From contig JAPDQM010000011.1 in the NCBI GenBank assembly GCA_034505795.1, forward strand, positions 1 to 64,000: DNA of 64,000 bases, in the 5' to 3' direction. The notes below the pieces were generated by a model. The model ran no database searches. It had not been told where the DNA came from and saw only the letters and a list, made by a program, of their open reading frames with translations. The translations under genes and the position numbers were made by a program. Shown here piece by piece: positions 42,593 to 49,440 of this stretch (its first letter is position 1; each line of letters opens with the position of its first letter). This stretch comes from Thermofontimicrobium_A sp034505795 (GTDB lineage Bacteria; Zhuqueibacterota; Zhuqueibacteria; Thermofontimicrobiales; Thermofontimicrobiaceae).

Positions 42593-42607
42593 ATTTCACA
42601 GGGTGAA
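42593..42607 (+). repeat. Right 15-bp inverted repeat of the GIY-YIG element
   Basis: ATTTCACAGGGTGAA, exact inverted copy of 42320-42334. It lies between the GIY-YIG ribosome site and the stop codon of the protein fragment at 42608-42739. Confidence 0.85.
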
Positions 42608-42739
42608 CTACGGGACGAACACCAGGCGGAACCCGCAATCGCCATAACGGAGGCCCGGGTTGACGAGGTTACGATTCGCCGAGCGGCAGTAGCTGGCAAC
42701 GTAGCCCCAGGAACCGCCCCGCAAAACACGGCTCGAACC
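42608..42739 (-). pseudogene. C-terminal fragment of an FGE/sulfatase-modifying-factor-like protein (DGR variable-region-like)
   Basis: Minus strand, 43 codons and a stop: GSSRVLRGGSW, then a variable stretch, CRSANRN, and YGDCGFRLVFVP. This is the end of the C-type-lectin/formylglycine-generating-enzyme fold. The frame is open upstream only to 42814, without any further similarity, so the rest of the gene is missing. The codons at positions that are AAC in typical family templates are GGC, TAC, GTT, AGC, TAC, CTC, GTC and similar: changed at positions 1-2 with a pyrimidine kept at position 3. That is the pattern left by adenine mutagenesis in diversity-generating retroelements. No reverse transcriptase is in the window. 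Confidence 0.7.
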
Positions 42740-42919
42740 CTCGATTGCTGCCCGTGGTTGGATTGTCGCCTGCCCTTTCAAAGATGCGAATTCTCTGGAA
42801 GCTTTTGTGGCAGTCTAATCAATCATTAAGGGACGTGAATTAAATAACCCTCCCATTTACGAATGATCCTTGCTCATTGAAAAACGAGATTGCTTTAGCA
42901 AATGAGTAACTAAATTAAT

Positions 42920-44320
42920 TCACAGTCCTAAATCATCCAAATCAAACAGCCACAAATCCGGTCGATTCATTTTCAATAATGCATCGGTAAAACCCGACCT
43001 GGAAAAAATTCCGTAATACGTTTGTTTAAAATTCATCTCATTCTGGATGACAGCAGACTTTCTTGCCAGCTCATCGAGAATATTTATCCCCACGGGTTTG
43101 GTTGACCATTTGCATTCTGCCAGAAACGCCTGGTCGCGATTCAGATCGAAAGCTACGATATCGATTTCGGTTTCACCCATCCAATAGCGCCCAATTTTAT
43201 CGAATTGGAATGGCAGACGATCTTTGCCATTGATTCGTTTCAAAAAATCGATGCACACCTGTTCGAAAGCTGGACCTAAAAACGGATCTAACAAAGGCAT
43301 AATGCGCTGCTGCCAAACAAAATCCCGGCGACCTTCTTCGATAAAGCTCTGATTGGGCATAATGAATCGAAACCAAAATTGAAAATAGTGATCCTGAATC
43401 CGGTAAATGCCTTTCCGGCTTTTCTCAGGGTTCTGCTCAGTCACTGGCACTTCCCGATGAATAATTCTCAGATTCTGCAGCACATCCAGGTATTTTACAA
43501 CTATACCCCGATCCAGGCCGCTTTGTTGAACGATCTCATTGATGCGCGTCGCCCCAAAAGCGATGGCCTTTAAGATGGAAAAATAGTTTTTGGGCTCTCG
43601 CAATTCTTCCATCAATAAGAAGCGAGTTTCATTGTATAAAAACGCATCTTTGTAAAGGAAGGAAGACTCAATATTCTTTTCGACGGAACGTTCTGGATCG
43701 AATTGCAGTAGATAGGCTGGAATTCCGCCCAGAATGCCATAAGCACGAATTTTATCCTGAATCGAATAGCGCTCAAAAAAAGCACTTGCCTCATAAAAAT
43801 TCATTGGCTCGATGAAAAATTGAGCAGTTCGTCGGCCATAAAGGGGACTTTTGTACCCGAGCAACTCCTGTTCGATAATTGAAATATAAGAACCGCAAAG
43901 CACCAGAAAAATAGACGTATCTTTTAATCCCTCATCCCAGGCTTTTTGAATGATTGAAGCGATCGCCCGGTTGCTCGCTTGCAGATATTGATATTCATCG
44001 ATGATAACGATCAGACGTCGTTTCAATGCTAATTTTCGCAGGTAGGCGAACAGGGCATTCCAGTTGGAGAACGGATTTTCGAGCAGCGAATCATCGCCAG
44101 CCAAAAGCCTGATTCGTTCAGAGAACTCGTTCAATTGATCCTTATCACTGGAAAGGTCGGCAAGGAAATAAATGCAATCCTTATCCTGGGCAAACTGTTT
44201 CAAAAGTTCCGTTTTGCCAACCCGCCTTCTGCCGTACACGATCAACAAATGCGCTCGATTGTCCCTAAAGTGCTCATTTAGTCGCTTGAGATCTGCTTCT
44301 CGGTTGTAGAACATTGACAT
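42920..44320 (-). CDS. AAA ATPase with DUF234 nuclease-like C-terminus
   Basis: 466 residues. FYNREADLKRLNEHF opens an archaeal-type ATPase domain; Walker A GRRRVGKTELL near residue 33, Walker B LIVIIDEYQYL, then GGIPAYLLQFDP, a winged-helix part (ATRINEIVQQSGLDRGIVVKYLDVLQNL), and a DUF234 C-terminal part with EIDIVAFDLNRDQAFLAECKW, which has the D-ExK arrangement of restriction-like nucleases. These genes are widespread in archaea and uncultured bacteria; the role is unknown, perhaps defence or mobile-element related. Its promoter overlaps a palindromic operator-like site. Confidence 0.92.
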   Translation of the reverse strand: MSMFYNREADLKRLNEHFRDNRAHLLIVYGRRRVGKTELLKQFAQDKDCIYFLADLSSDKDQLNEFSERIRLLAGDDSLLENPFSNWNALFAYLRKLALKRRLIVIIDEYQYLQASNRAIASIIQKAWDEGLKDTSIFLVLCGSYISIIEQELLGYKSPLYGRRTAQFFIEPMNFYEASAFFERYSIQDKIRAYGILGGIPAYLLQFDPERSVEKNIESSFLYKDAFLYNETRFLLMEELREPKNYFSILKAIAFGATRINEIVQQSGLDRGIVVKYLDVLQNLRIIHREVPVTEQNPEKSRKGIYRIQDHYFQFWFRFIMPNQSFIEEGRRDFVWQQRIMPLLDPFLGPAFEQVCIDFLKRINGKDRLPFQFDKIGRYWMGETEIDIVAFDLNRDQAFLAECKWSTKPVGINILDELARKSAVIQNEMNFKQTYYGIFSRSGFTDALLKMNRPDLWLFDLDDLGL

Positions 44321-44356
44321 TCCTTTTCATTTGATTGAATTAAGATACTCAGGAGT

Positions 44357-44385
44357 AAGATACTCTAAAGTATCTTAAAAGTCAA
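44357..44385 (-). promoter_or_regulatory. Promoter of the DUF234 ATPase gene overlapped by a palindromic operator
   Basis: TTGACT (44385-44380), 17 bp, TATCTT (44362-44357) on the minus strand. The palindrome AAGATACT-N4-AGTATCTT (44357-44376) covers the spacer and -10 box, and a further half-site lies just downstream (44342-44349). This is the layout of a repressor-controlled promoter. Confidence 0.62.
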
Positions 44386-44744
44386 GAAATTTTTCATTGG
44401 GTCAGTTTCTTGACGAGCGTTGAATTTCAGCCCTATTGACCAGCCGGGTGGCGTCTGAACAAACCCACTATATCGAAGGCACGCAGCATTGTTCCTCTTC
44501 AACCAGTAAATCCAGGTTGTCTTTGGTGATCGTTGTTAACCATTTTCCGAGAGGTTAGTATTTTCGATCACGCACGAATGATGAGCCATAAGCCCCGATT
44601 GCTACTGTTGATGACTGAACATCGCCTTCGACCATCTGTCTAATGCATTTCGCCATGCTGGATCATGTTATTTTCTAATCTGAATAGCAATTCAACGGTC
44701 TGAACGCAGTTGCAAATTGTCTGAGTCTACGTTTAAAAAATCGA
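44386..44744. other. Intergenic region, nothing recognised
   Basis: About 360 bp between the ATPase promoter and the minisatellite. No gene or RNA seen. Confidence 0.45.
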
Positions 44745-45115
44745 TAAAATGCTCTGGAAAATTTTCAAAATACTCGGGAGACATGAAAAAACCCTCGGGA
44801 GAGTCTGCAAAACGCTCGGGAGAGTCTGCAAAATGCTCGGGAGACCATGCAAATTGCTCGGGAGAGTCTGCAGAATGCTCGGGAGACCATGCAAATTGCT
44901 CGGGAGAGTCTGCAAAATGCTCGGGAGAGTCTGCAAAATGCTCGGGAGAGTCTGCAAAATGCTCGGGAGAGTCTGCAAAATGCTCGGGAGACCATGCAAG
45001 ATGCTTGGGAGAGTCTGCAAAATGCTCGGGAGAGCTTGCAAAATGCTCGGGAGACCATGCAAGATGCTTGGGAGAGTATACAAAATGCTCGGGAGACCAT
45101 GCAAAATGCTCGAGC
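44745..45115. repeat. 21-bp minisatellite, about 18 units, open in all six frames
   Basis: Tandem units of 21 bp; the shared part is TGCTCGGGAGAGTCTGC, alternating with a variant ending GAGACCATGC; outer units are diverged. Because 21 is a multiple of 3, each frame reads a 7-residue repeat (for example KCSGESA or SPEHFAD). No stop occurs in any of the six frames through the array, and no frame has a good start or known domain, so I call it a repeat and not a gene. No spacer variation, so not CRISPR. Confidence 0.9.
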
Positions 45116-45243
45116 GAGCCTAAAGAACGAACATGTGATTTCAAAATATGGCTGCTACAACAGGGCAACGCCAAATAATTAAGCCATCAAACACCATGAA
45201 AGCCAACAGCCATGTCAGGGCGCTTGCTTCGCCAAATTTCTCC

Positions 45244-45272
45244 TTGCTTTTTATTGGCTATTTTAATATATT
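45244..45272 (+). promoter_or_regulatory. Predicted promoter of the ferredoxin/AOR genes
   Basis: TTGCTT (45244-45249), 17 bp, TATATT (45267-45272), about 55 nt before the ferredoxin start. Confidence 0.62.
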
Positions 45273-45326
45273 CATTTTGAATCAAGTTATTTGTGCAGCA
45301 AAATTTCCTGTTGCGGAGGACAATGA

Positions 45327-45710
45327 ATGCAAATCAAAGTGAACAAAGCTGCCTGTACTGGTTGCCGCTTATGTCGTCAGATCTGTACCATTTATCACTT
45401 CAATGAGATCAATCCTCGTAAAGCCGCGCTGCGGATCGAGGCCAAATTTCCGGTGCCGGGCACGTTTCGCCCCTGGGTGTGTACCCAATGCGGCAAATGT
45501 GCCGAAGCCTGTCCCGAAGACGCCATTTATGAGAAGGATGGCGTCTATTTCATCGATGAAGACAAATGCACCCGCTGCCTCGTCTGTGTCGACGCCTGCC
45601 CCTTCGGTGTCATGTTTGTGCACGATGAGGTGAATATTCCAATCAAGTGCGATTTTTGTTTTAAGTGTGTGGAGGTTTGTAATACCGGAGCACTGGTGAG
45701 AGTCGATTGA
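45327..45710 (+). CDS. Poly-cluster [4Fe-4S] ferredoxin, partner of the aldehyde oxidoreductase
   Basis: 127 residues, GGAGG 7 nt before the ATG. Sixteen cysteines in four groups: CTGCRLCRQIC, CTQCGKCAEACP, CTRCLVCVDACP and CDFCFKCVEVC, enough for four [4Fe-4S] clusters. The layout matches the HycB/AorX-like electron-transfer subunits that accompany tungsten aldehyde oxidoreductases. It is placed 200 bp before the AOR-family gene and should carry its electrons. Confidence 0.93.
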   Translation: MQIKVNKAACTGCRLCRQICTIYHFNEINPRKAALRIEAKFPVPGTFRPWVCTQCGKCAEACPEDAIYEKDGVYFIDEDKCTRCLVCVDACPFGVMFVHDEVNIPIKCDFCFKCVEVCNTGALVRVD

Positions 45711-45734
45711 ACTTATTGGGATCAAGAAGAAAAA

Positions 45735-45895
45735 AAACAAACATCAAACTCCAAATGACCAGTAATACCCAATTCTCAATGTTCAAAACGGCTCCTTTTC
45801 TGTGAACAATGTTTGAGGTTTCGGAAATTGACGCCTGGAATTTGTTTGGGATTTGTTTTTTGTGATTTGGAATTTTGCATTAAGAATCTTATTCA
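45735..45895. repeat. Imperfect AT-rich inverted repeat before the AOR gene
   Basis: Low-complexity stretches of the type 'CCAAATGACC...CCCAATTCTCAATG' on one side and 'GGAATTTGTTTGGGATTTG...GATTTGGAATTTTG' on the other can pair imperfectly. A second block of the same character follows the AOR gene at 47830-47985. No gene. Confidence 0.55.
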
Positions 45896-45913
45896 TAGGT
45901 GAGGAGATAAAAA

Positions 45914-47827
45914 ATGTATGGTTTTGCAGGACAGATGCTGCGAATCAATCTCAAGACGCGACAGATAACGAAACAGCCGCTACCCGAGTATCTGGCCAAA
46001 GAATGGCTGGGCGCACGCGGCATGGTAGCAAAGATTTTATATGATGAAGTGCCCAGAGATGCCGATCCGTTGGGACCGAACAATAAATTGATCGTTGCGC
46101 CTGGGGTTTTCACCGGAACTTTTGTGGCCGCGGGCTCGAAATGCGGCTTTGGGGCGATTTCGCCGGCAACCAATGGCCATGCCGATTCCAGCGTGGGCGG
46201 ACATATTGGGCCAGAGCTGAAATTTGCTGGCTATGATCTAATCATTTTTGATGACATTTCGCCCGAGCCAGTCTATCTTTTTATCGAGGATGACAAAGTA
46301 GAGCTACGCCCGGCCCAGCATCTCTGGGGCAAAGGCTCGATCGACACTGAGAAACAGTTGAAGGAGGAACTGGGCGAAGACTTCGAAATTGCGACCATTG
46401 GGCCAGCCGGAGAAAATGGCGTTGTCTTTGCCTGCATCACGCATGATTTTGGCCGCAATGCGGGTCGCTGCGGCGTTGGTGCCGTGATGGGTTCAAAGAA
46501 AGTCAAGGCCATTGCGGTAAAAGGGACGAAGTCATTTCCGATTTATGACCTGAAATCATTGACCCGACAAACCGAAGCGATTATCCAGCGCACGAAATCC
46601 CATCCCAACATGGCACCATGGCAGAAATATGGGACGGCCCTATTCGTCGGCTGGTCCAATGATCAGGCGGCGTTTCCAGCTCGAAATTTTCAATCGTCTT
46701 ATTATGAGAACTGGCCGACCATTGATGGCGAGCGGCTGGTGGAGGACTGCAAGGTGACTGACAAAGCCTGCTTCGGCTGCTGGATGAATTGCGGCAAATA
46801 TTCTCGTGCCAAAACCAAACACGGCGATGTCTATATCGAAGGCCCGGAGTACGAAACCATTGCCCTGATCGGCGGCAGTTGCGCCATGACCAGCATTCAC
46901 GATGTCACCTATGGCAATTATCTCTGCGATAATCTCGGCATGGATACCGAGAGCGGCGGTAGCGTGGTGGCGTTTGCCATGGAATGCTATGAAAAGGGCA
47001 TCATCACCAAAGCGGATCTGGATGGCCATGAATTGCGCTGGGGCAATATCGATGATTTCGAATTTATTATAAAAAAAATCGCTTATCAGGAAGGCATTGG
47101 CAAGGTGCTGGCCAAAGGCACCAGAGGTGCGGCGGAAATTTTGGGCAAAGGCTCCATCAAATTTGCCATGCAGCAGAAGGGATTGGAGAGCAGCGGCTAC
47201 GAATCCCGCTGGGCGCCATCGATGTTGCTGTCATTCATGACGGCGGATATCGGTGCCCATCACAATCGCAGTTGGTCCATCACGGTCGATCTGGAATTAG
47301 GCCGGGATGAGATCAAAGGCAAAGCGCCAGTCGTCGTTTATCTGCAGCACATTCGACCGCTTTATGATACGCTCAGCATCTGTCGGCTGTTCTGGGGCGA
47401 GCTGGACGTGTTGCCCAATGAATATGCCGAATCGCTCAACCACATCACTGGCTGGAACATGACCGAGGCCGATCTTTTGAAAACCTCAGAGAAAATCTGG
47501 AATTTGACCCGTGCTCATTTTCTCCAGCGTAATGGTGGCCCAGGCAGAATTCACGATATGCCACCGGCTCGCTATTACGAAGAGCCAATTCCGAATGGTC
47601 CGGCCAAAGGCAAAATTCTGACACTGGCGCAAATCAATGCCATGCTGGATGAATATTATGAGGCCCGAGGCTGGGATAAAAATGGCAATCCGACTGAGGC
47701 GGTGCTGCGGGATTTGGGGCTGGATGATGTGGTCGAAGATTTGCAAAAAATTGGCCTGCTCGGCAAGCCGTTACCCAATGGCATTCCCAAAGTGAGGGGA
47801 CAAAAATTGAAACCCAAAGCGATGTGA
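45914..47827 (+). CDS. Aldehyde:ferredoxin oxidoreductase family protein (tungsten-pterin)
   Basis: 637 residues, usual length; GAGGAG 7 nt before the ATG. N-terminal GFAGQMLRINLKTRQITKQPL and AKEWLGARGMVAKIL, then PGVFTGTFVAAGSKCGFGAISPATNG, EFIATIGPAGEN-type and RCGVGAVMGSKKVKAIAV segments of the AOR fold. The Fe-S ligands are in KACFGCWMNCGKY (CxxCxxxC), with the fourth Cys expected in DTLSICRLFWGE. The family oxidises aldehydes, or reduces acids, with a tungstopterin cofactor and ferredoxin. The polyferredoxin upstream and a MoaD-like protein downstream complete a W-enzyme cluster. The substrate is not predictable. Confidence 0.93.
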   Translation: MYGFAGQMLRINLKTRQITKQPLPEYLAKEWLGARGMVAKILYDEVPRDADPLGPNNKLIVAPGVFTGTFVAAGSKCGFGAISPATNGHADSSVGGHIGPELKFAGYDLIIFDDISPEPVYLFIEDDKVELRPAQHLWGKGSIDTEKQLKEELGEDFEIATIGPAGENGVVFACITHDFGRNAGRCGVGAVMGSKKVKAIAVKGTKSFPIYDLKSLTRQTEAIIQRTKSHPNMAPWQKYGTALFVGWSNDQAAFPARNFQSSYYENWPTIDGERLVEDCKVTDKACFGCWMNCGKYSRAKTKHGDVYIEGPEYETIALIGGSCAMTSIHDVTYGNYLCDNLGMDTESGGSVVAFAMECYEKGIITKADLDGHELRWGNIDDFEFIIKKIAYQEGIGKVLAKGTRGAAEILGKGSIKFAMQQKGLESSGYESRWAPSMLLSFMTADIGAHHNRSWSITVDLELGRDEIKGKAPVVVYLQHIRPLYDTLSICRLFWGELDVLPNEYAESLNHITGWNMTEADLLKTSEKIWNLTRAHFLQRNGGPGRIHDMPPARYYEEPIPNGPAKGKILTLAQINAMLDEYYEARGWDKNGNPTEAVLRDLGLDDVVEDLQKIGLLGKPLPNGIPKVRGQKLKPKAM

Positions 47828-47829
47828 GA

Positions 47830-47985
47830 AATGAAATTCCAAATTGCAACATCCAAATTCCCAATAATTCTCGATTGCTCAAAGTTCAATTTCCAAACTT
47901 TCTTGCGCCCATTCTCAATGTCGACATTGATGATCTATTGGAATTTGGGATTTGAAGATTAGAATTTATTTGAATTTTGGATTTT
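47830..47985. repeat. Imperfect AT-rich inverted repeat after the AOR gene
   Basis: CCAAATTCCCAATAA and related words (47850-47900) face TATTGGAATTTGGGATTTG (47937-47955). Same character as the block at 45735-45895. Confidence 0.6.
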
Positions 47986-48021
47986 CTTTATTGAGATTTG
48001 ACCAACCAGGATATTTTAAAG

Positions 48022-48261
48022 ATGACAATTTATCTAAAATCAGGTGGCAAGCTTCGAGAAAAATTAAAGCCCAATGTGGATCAATACACGCGCCAGGTTG
48101 AGGTCGAAGTGGGATTATCGTTGAGAGAAATTTTGGATCGTTTCGAAATTCCCGCCAATCAAATCGCCTTTGCCTTTGTAAATGGCCAGTTCAAACGGCT
48201 GGATTATCAGCCGAAGGATGGCGAGATCATCACCTTGCAGCCACCGGTTTCGGGGGGATAA
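48022..48261 (+). CDS. MoaD/ThiS-family sulfur carrier
   Basis: 79 residues from the ATG at 48022 (a TTG 24 bp upstream is the alternative). Beta-grasp fold with VEVGLSLREILDRFEIPANQIAFAFVNGQFKRLDYQPKDGEIITLQPPVSGG, ending in the Gly-Gly that is activated and thiocarboxylated. Such proteins donate sulfur to molybdopterin; here the likely target is the tungstopterin of the AOR protein encoded just upstream. Confidence 0.9.
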   Translation: MTIYLKSGGKLREKLKPNVDQYTRQVEVEVGLSLREILDRFEIPANQIAFAFVNGQFKRLDYQPKDGEIITLQPPVSGG

Positions 48262-48271
48262 GACCATTTTG

Positions 48272-48302
48272 CTGATTCCATCGCTTGGAGCAATGGAATC
48301 AG
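48272..48302 (+). terminator. Hairpin after the MoaD-like gene (probable terminator)
   Basis: 10-bp stem CTGATTCCAT / ATGGAATCAG with an 11-nt loop, 10 bp after the stop codon, followed by TATTTATG. The U-run is weak. Confidence 0.6.
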
Positions 48303-48402
48303 TATTTATGATGTAGCAAAATAGGCCTAACTTCCCATTTAAGAAATTGCAAGAATGATTAGGCCAAGAAACATTGTCAAAAAAGTCATCATTAAAATTC
48401 GC

Positions 48403-48431
48403 TTGACAAAATGCATTAAATTTGGTATTAT
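48403..48431 (+). promoter_or_regulatory. Predicted promoter of the antitoxin-like/PIN pair
   Basis: TTGACA (48403-48408), 17 bp, TATTAT (48426-48431), 55 nt before the antitoxin-like start. Confidence 0.7.
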
Positions 48432-48485
48432 TCCTTAGCTTTATGATTTCAGTTATCATCAACGATTCACTTAAGGAGTCTTTTG

Positions 48486-48674
48486 ATGAAACCAGAAGAA
48501 CTCATCGATCTAAAAACCAAAGATATTCAAAAAGCAACTTTAGAAGCACGAAAGAAAAGCATGAAAGTTCTGGAAGAGCAGGGGATAGCTGCGATTGCTC
48601 TTGCGGTCTCGGAATTTTTGGTCAAGTTTGTTGAACAGCCCGAAAGTGCTCTGGAGAAGCTAAAGTGGAATTAA
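48486..48674 (+). CDS. Antitoxin-like small protein
   Basis: 62 residues, AAGGAG 7 nt before the ATG. Helical and charged: MKPEELIDLKTKDIQKATLEARKKSMKVLEEQGIAAIALAVSEFLVKFVEQPESALEKL. No domain is recognised, but the size, position and overlap (its last 10 bases overlap the GTG start of a PIN-domain frame) are those of an antitoxin gene. Confidence 0.65.
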   Translation: MKPEELIDLKTKDIQKATLEARKKSMKVLEEQGIAAIALAVSEFLVKFVEQPESALEKLKWN

Positions 48675-49126
48675 TCAAAATTTATCTGGATACCACCGCG
48701 GTGAACTCCTTCATCTTTGGGACAAAGGCTGAACCAGATAGATATGCTGAAGTAGCTGAGATATTCGATTATCTAAAACAGGATAAGCTAATCATCGCGA
48801 TTTCTTTCTATACCTTGTTGGAGGTTTATTGATTTTGTATGGATAATTTTCCCGAGCACGAAGCCAATGAAAAAGCACGAAAAGCTCTGGGAGAAATATT
48901 ATCTTATAAAATCGAATTAATTCCATTGTTAAAACGAGCCGACCGAGTAAGATTAGCCTCGTTCATTTCAATCCCTGATGCTTCTGATATTCCCCATGCC
49001 ATGATGGCTTTGGTACACAACTGCGATTATATTGTCGCTTACGATTCTCAATTTGCGGCAGTTTCTGATTGGATTCAATTCGTCACGCCCATTGAATTAT
49101 TGCACATTTTGAAGGATCAAAATTAA
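48665..49126 (+). pseudogene. PIN-domain toxin-like gene broken by an in-frame UGA
   Basis: GTG start at 48665 overlapping the antitoxin-like stop. The frame reads IKIYLDTTAVNSFIFG (first PIN Asp), then TLLEVY, a TGA at 48830-48832, and continues in the same frame with FCMDNFPEHEANEKARKALGEIL, SIPDASDIPHAMMALVHNCDYIVAYD (later acidic residues) to 49126. One base change (TGA to TGG, Trp) restores 153 codons. This is a nonsense mutation, a sequencing error or readthrough; an ATG at 48839 gives only the C-terminal 95 residues. PIN toxins are RNases, so disruption is expected to be tolerated. Confidence 0.8.
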
Positions 49127-49440
49127 GAGGCATGAAAAATAGAATAAATCTGCTCTGCATGGGAATAAATTAAGCTTGCATGTCATTTATAGAAGAACGG
49201 CGGAGAGCGAAAAAGTCCACTGCTATAAAGATGGTTTTAGCAACAACCGCCTCGCCATCACAGAAAAGTATGTTTGGTTTTTGACCGTTTGTAGCATTTT
49301 TATCGGTTCAGTCAAGTCATCAACATGAATAAATTCAACTCCACAGCTCTATTGAATAACAGGGCTATTAGACAGGGGCGTAACATAAAAATTCAAAAAT
49401 CTCTATGGTCTAAAATTATGATCTTGAGTATTACCTGGAT
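49127..49440. other. Intergenic region, nothing recognised
   Basis: 314 bp between the PIN remnant and the C39-like gene; no gene, RNA or terminator recognised. Confidence 0.5.

Noticed and set aside
42446..42829. Plus-strand frame across the GIY-YIG gene and the FGE fragment
   Set aside because: It is antisense to two recognisable protein sequences and has no domain of its own.
42608..42920. Complete diversity-generating retroelement
   Set aside because: No reverse transcriptase, accessory avd gene or template repeat could be found in the window; only a variable-region-like fragment is supported.
44745..45115. CRISPR array
   Set aside because: The 21-bp units follow each other directly, with no unique spacers and no cas genes nearby.
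44717..45178. Open frames over the minisatellite on both strands as repeat-protein genes
   Set aside because: All six frames are open, the starts are mostly TTG without ribosome sites, and no domain or signal sequence is visible; the repeat unit alone explains the frames.
48830..48832. UGA in the PIN gene as selenocysteine
   Set aside because: PIN nucleases use acidic residues and have no known selenoprotein members; I saw no clear SECIS-like stem-loop directly after the UGA.
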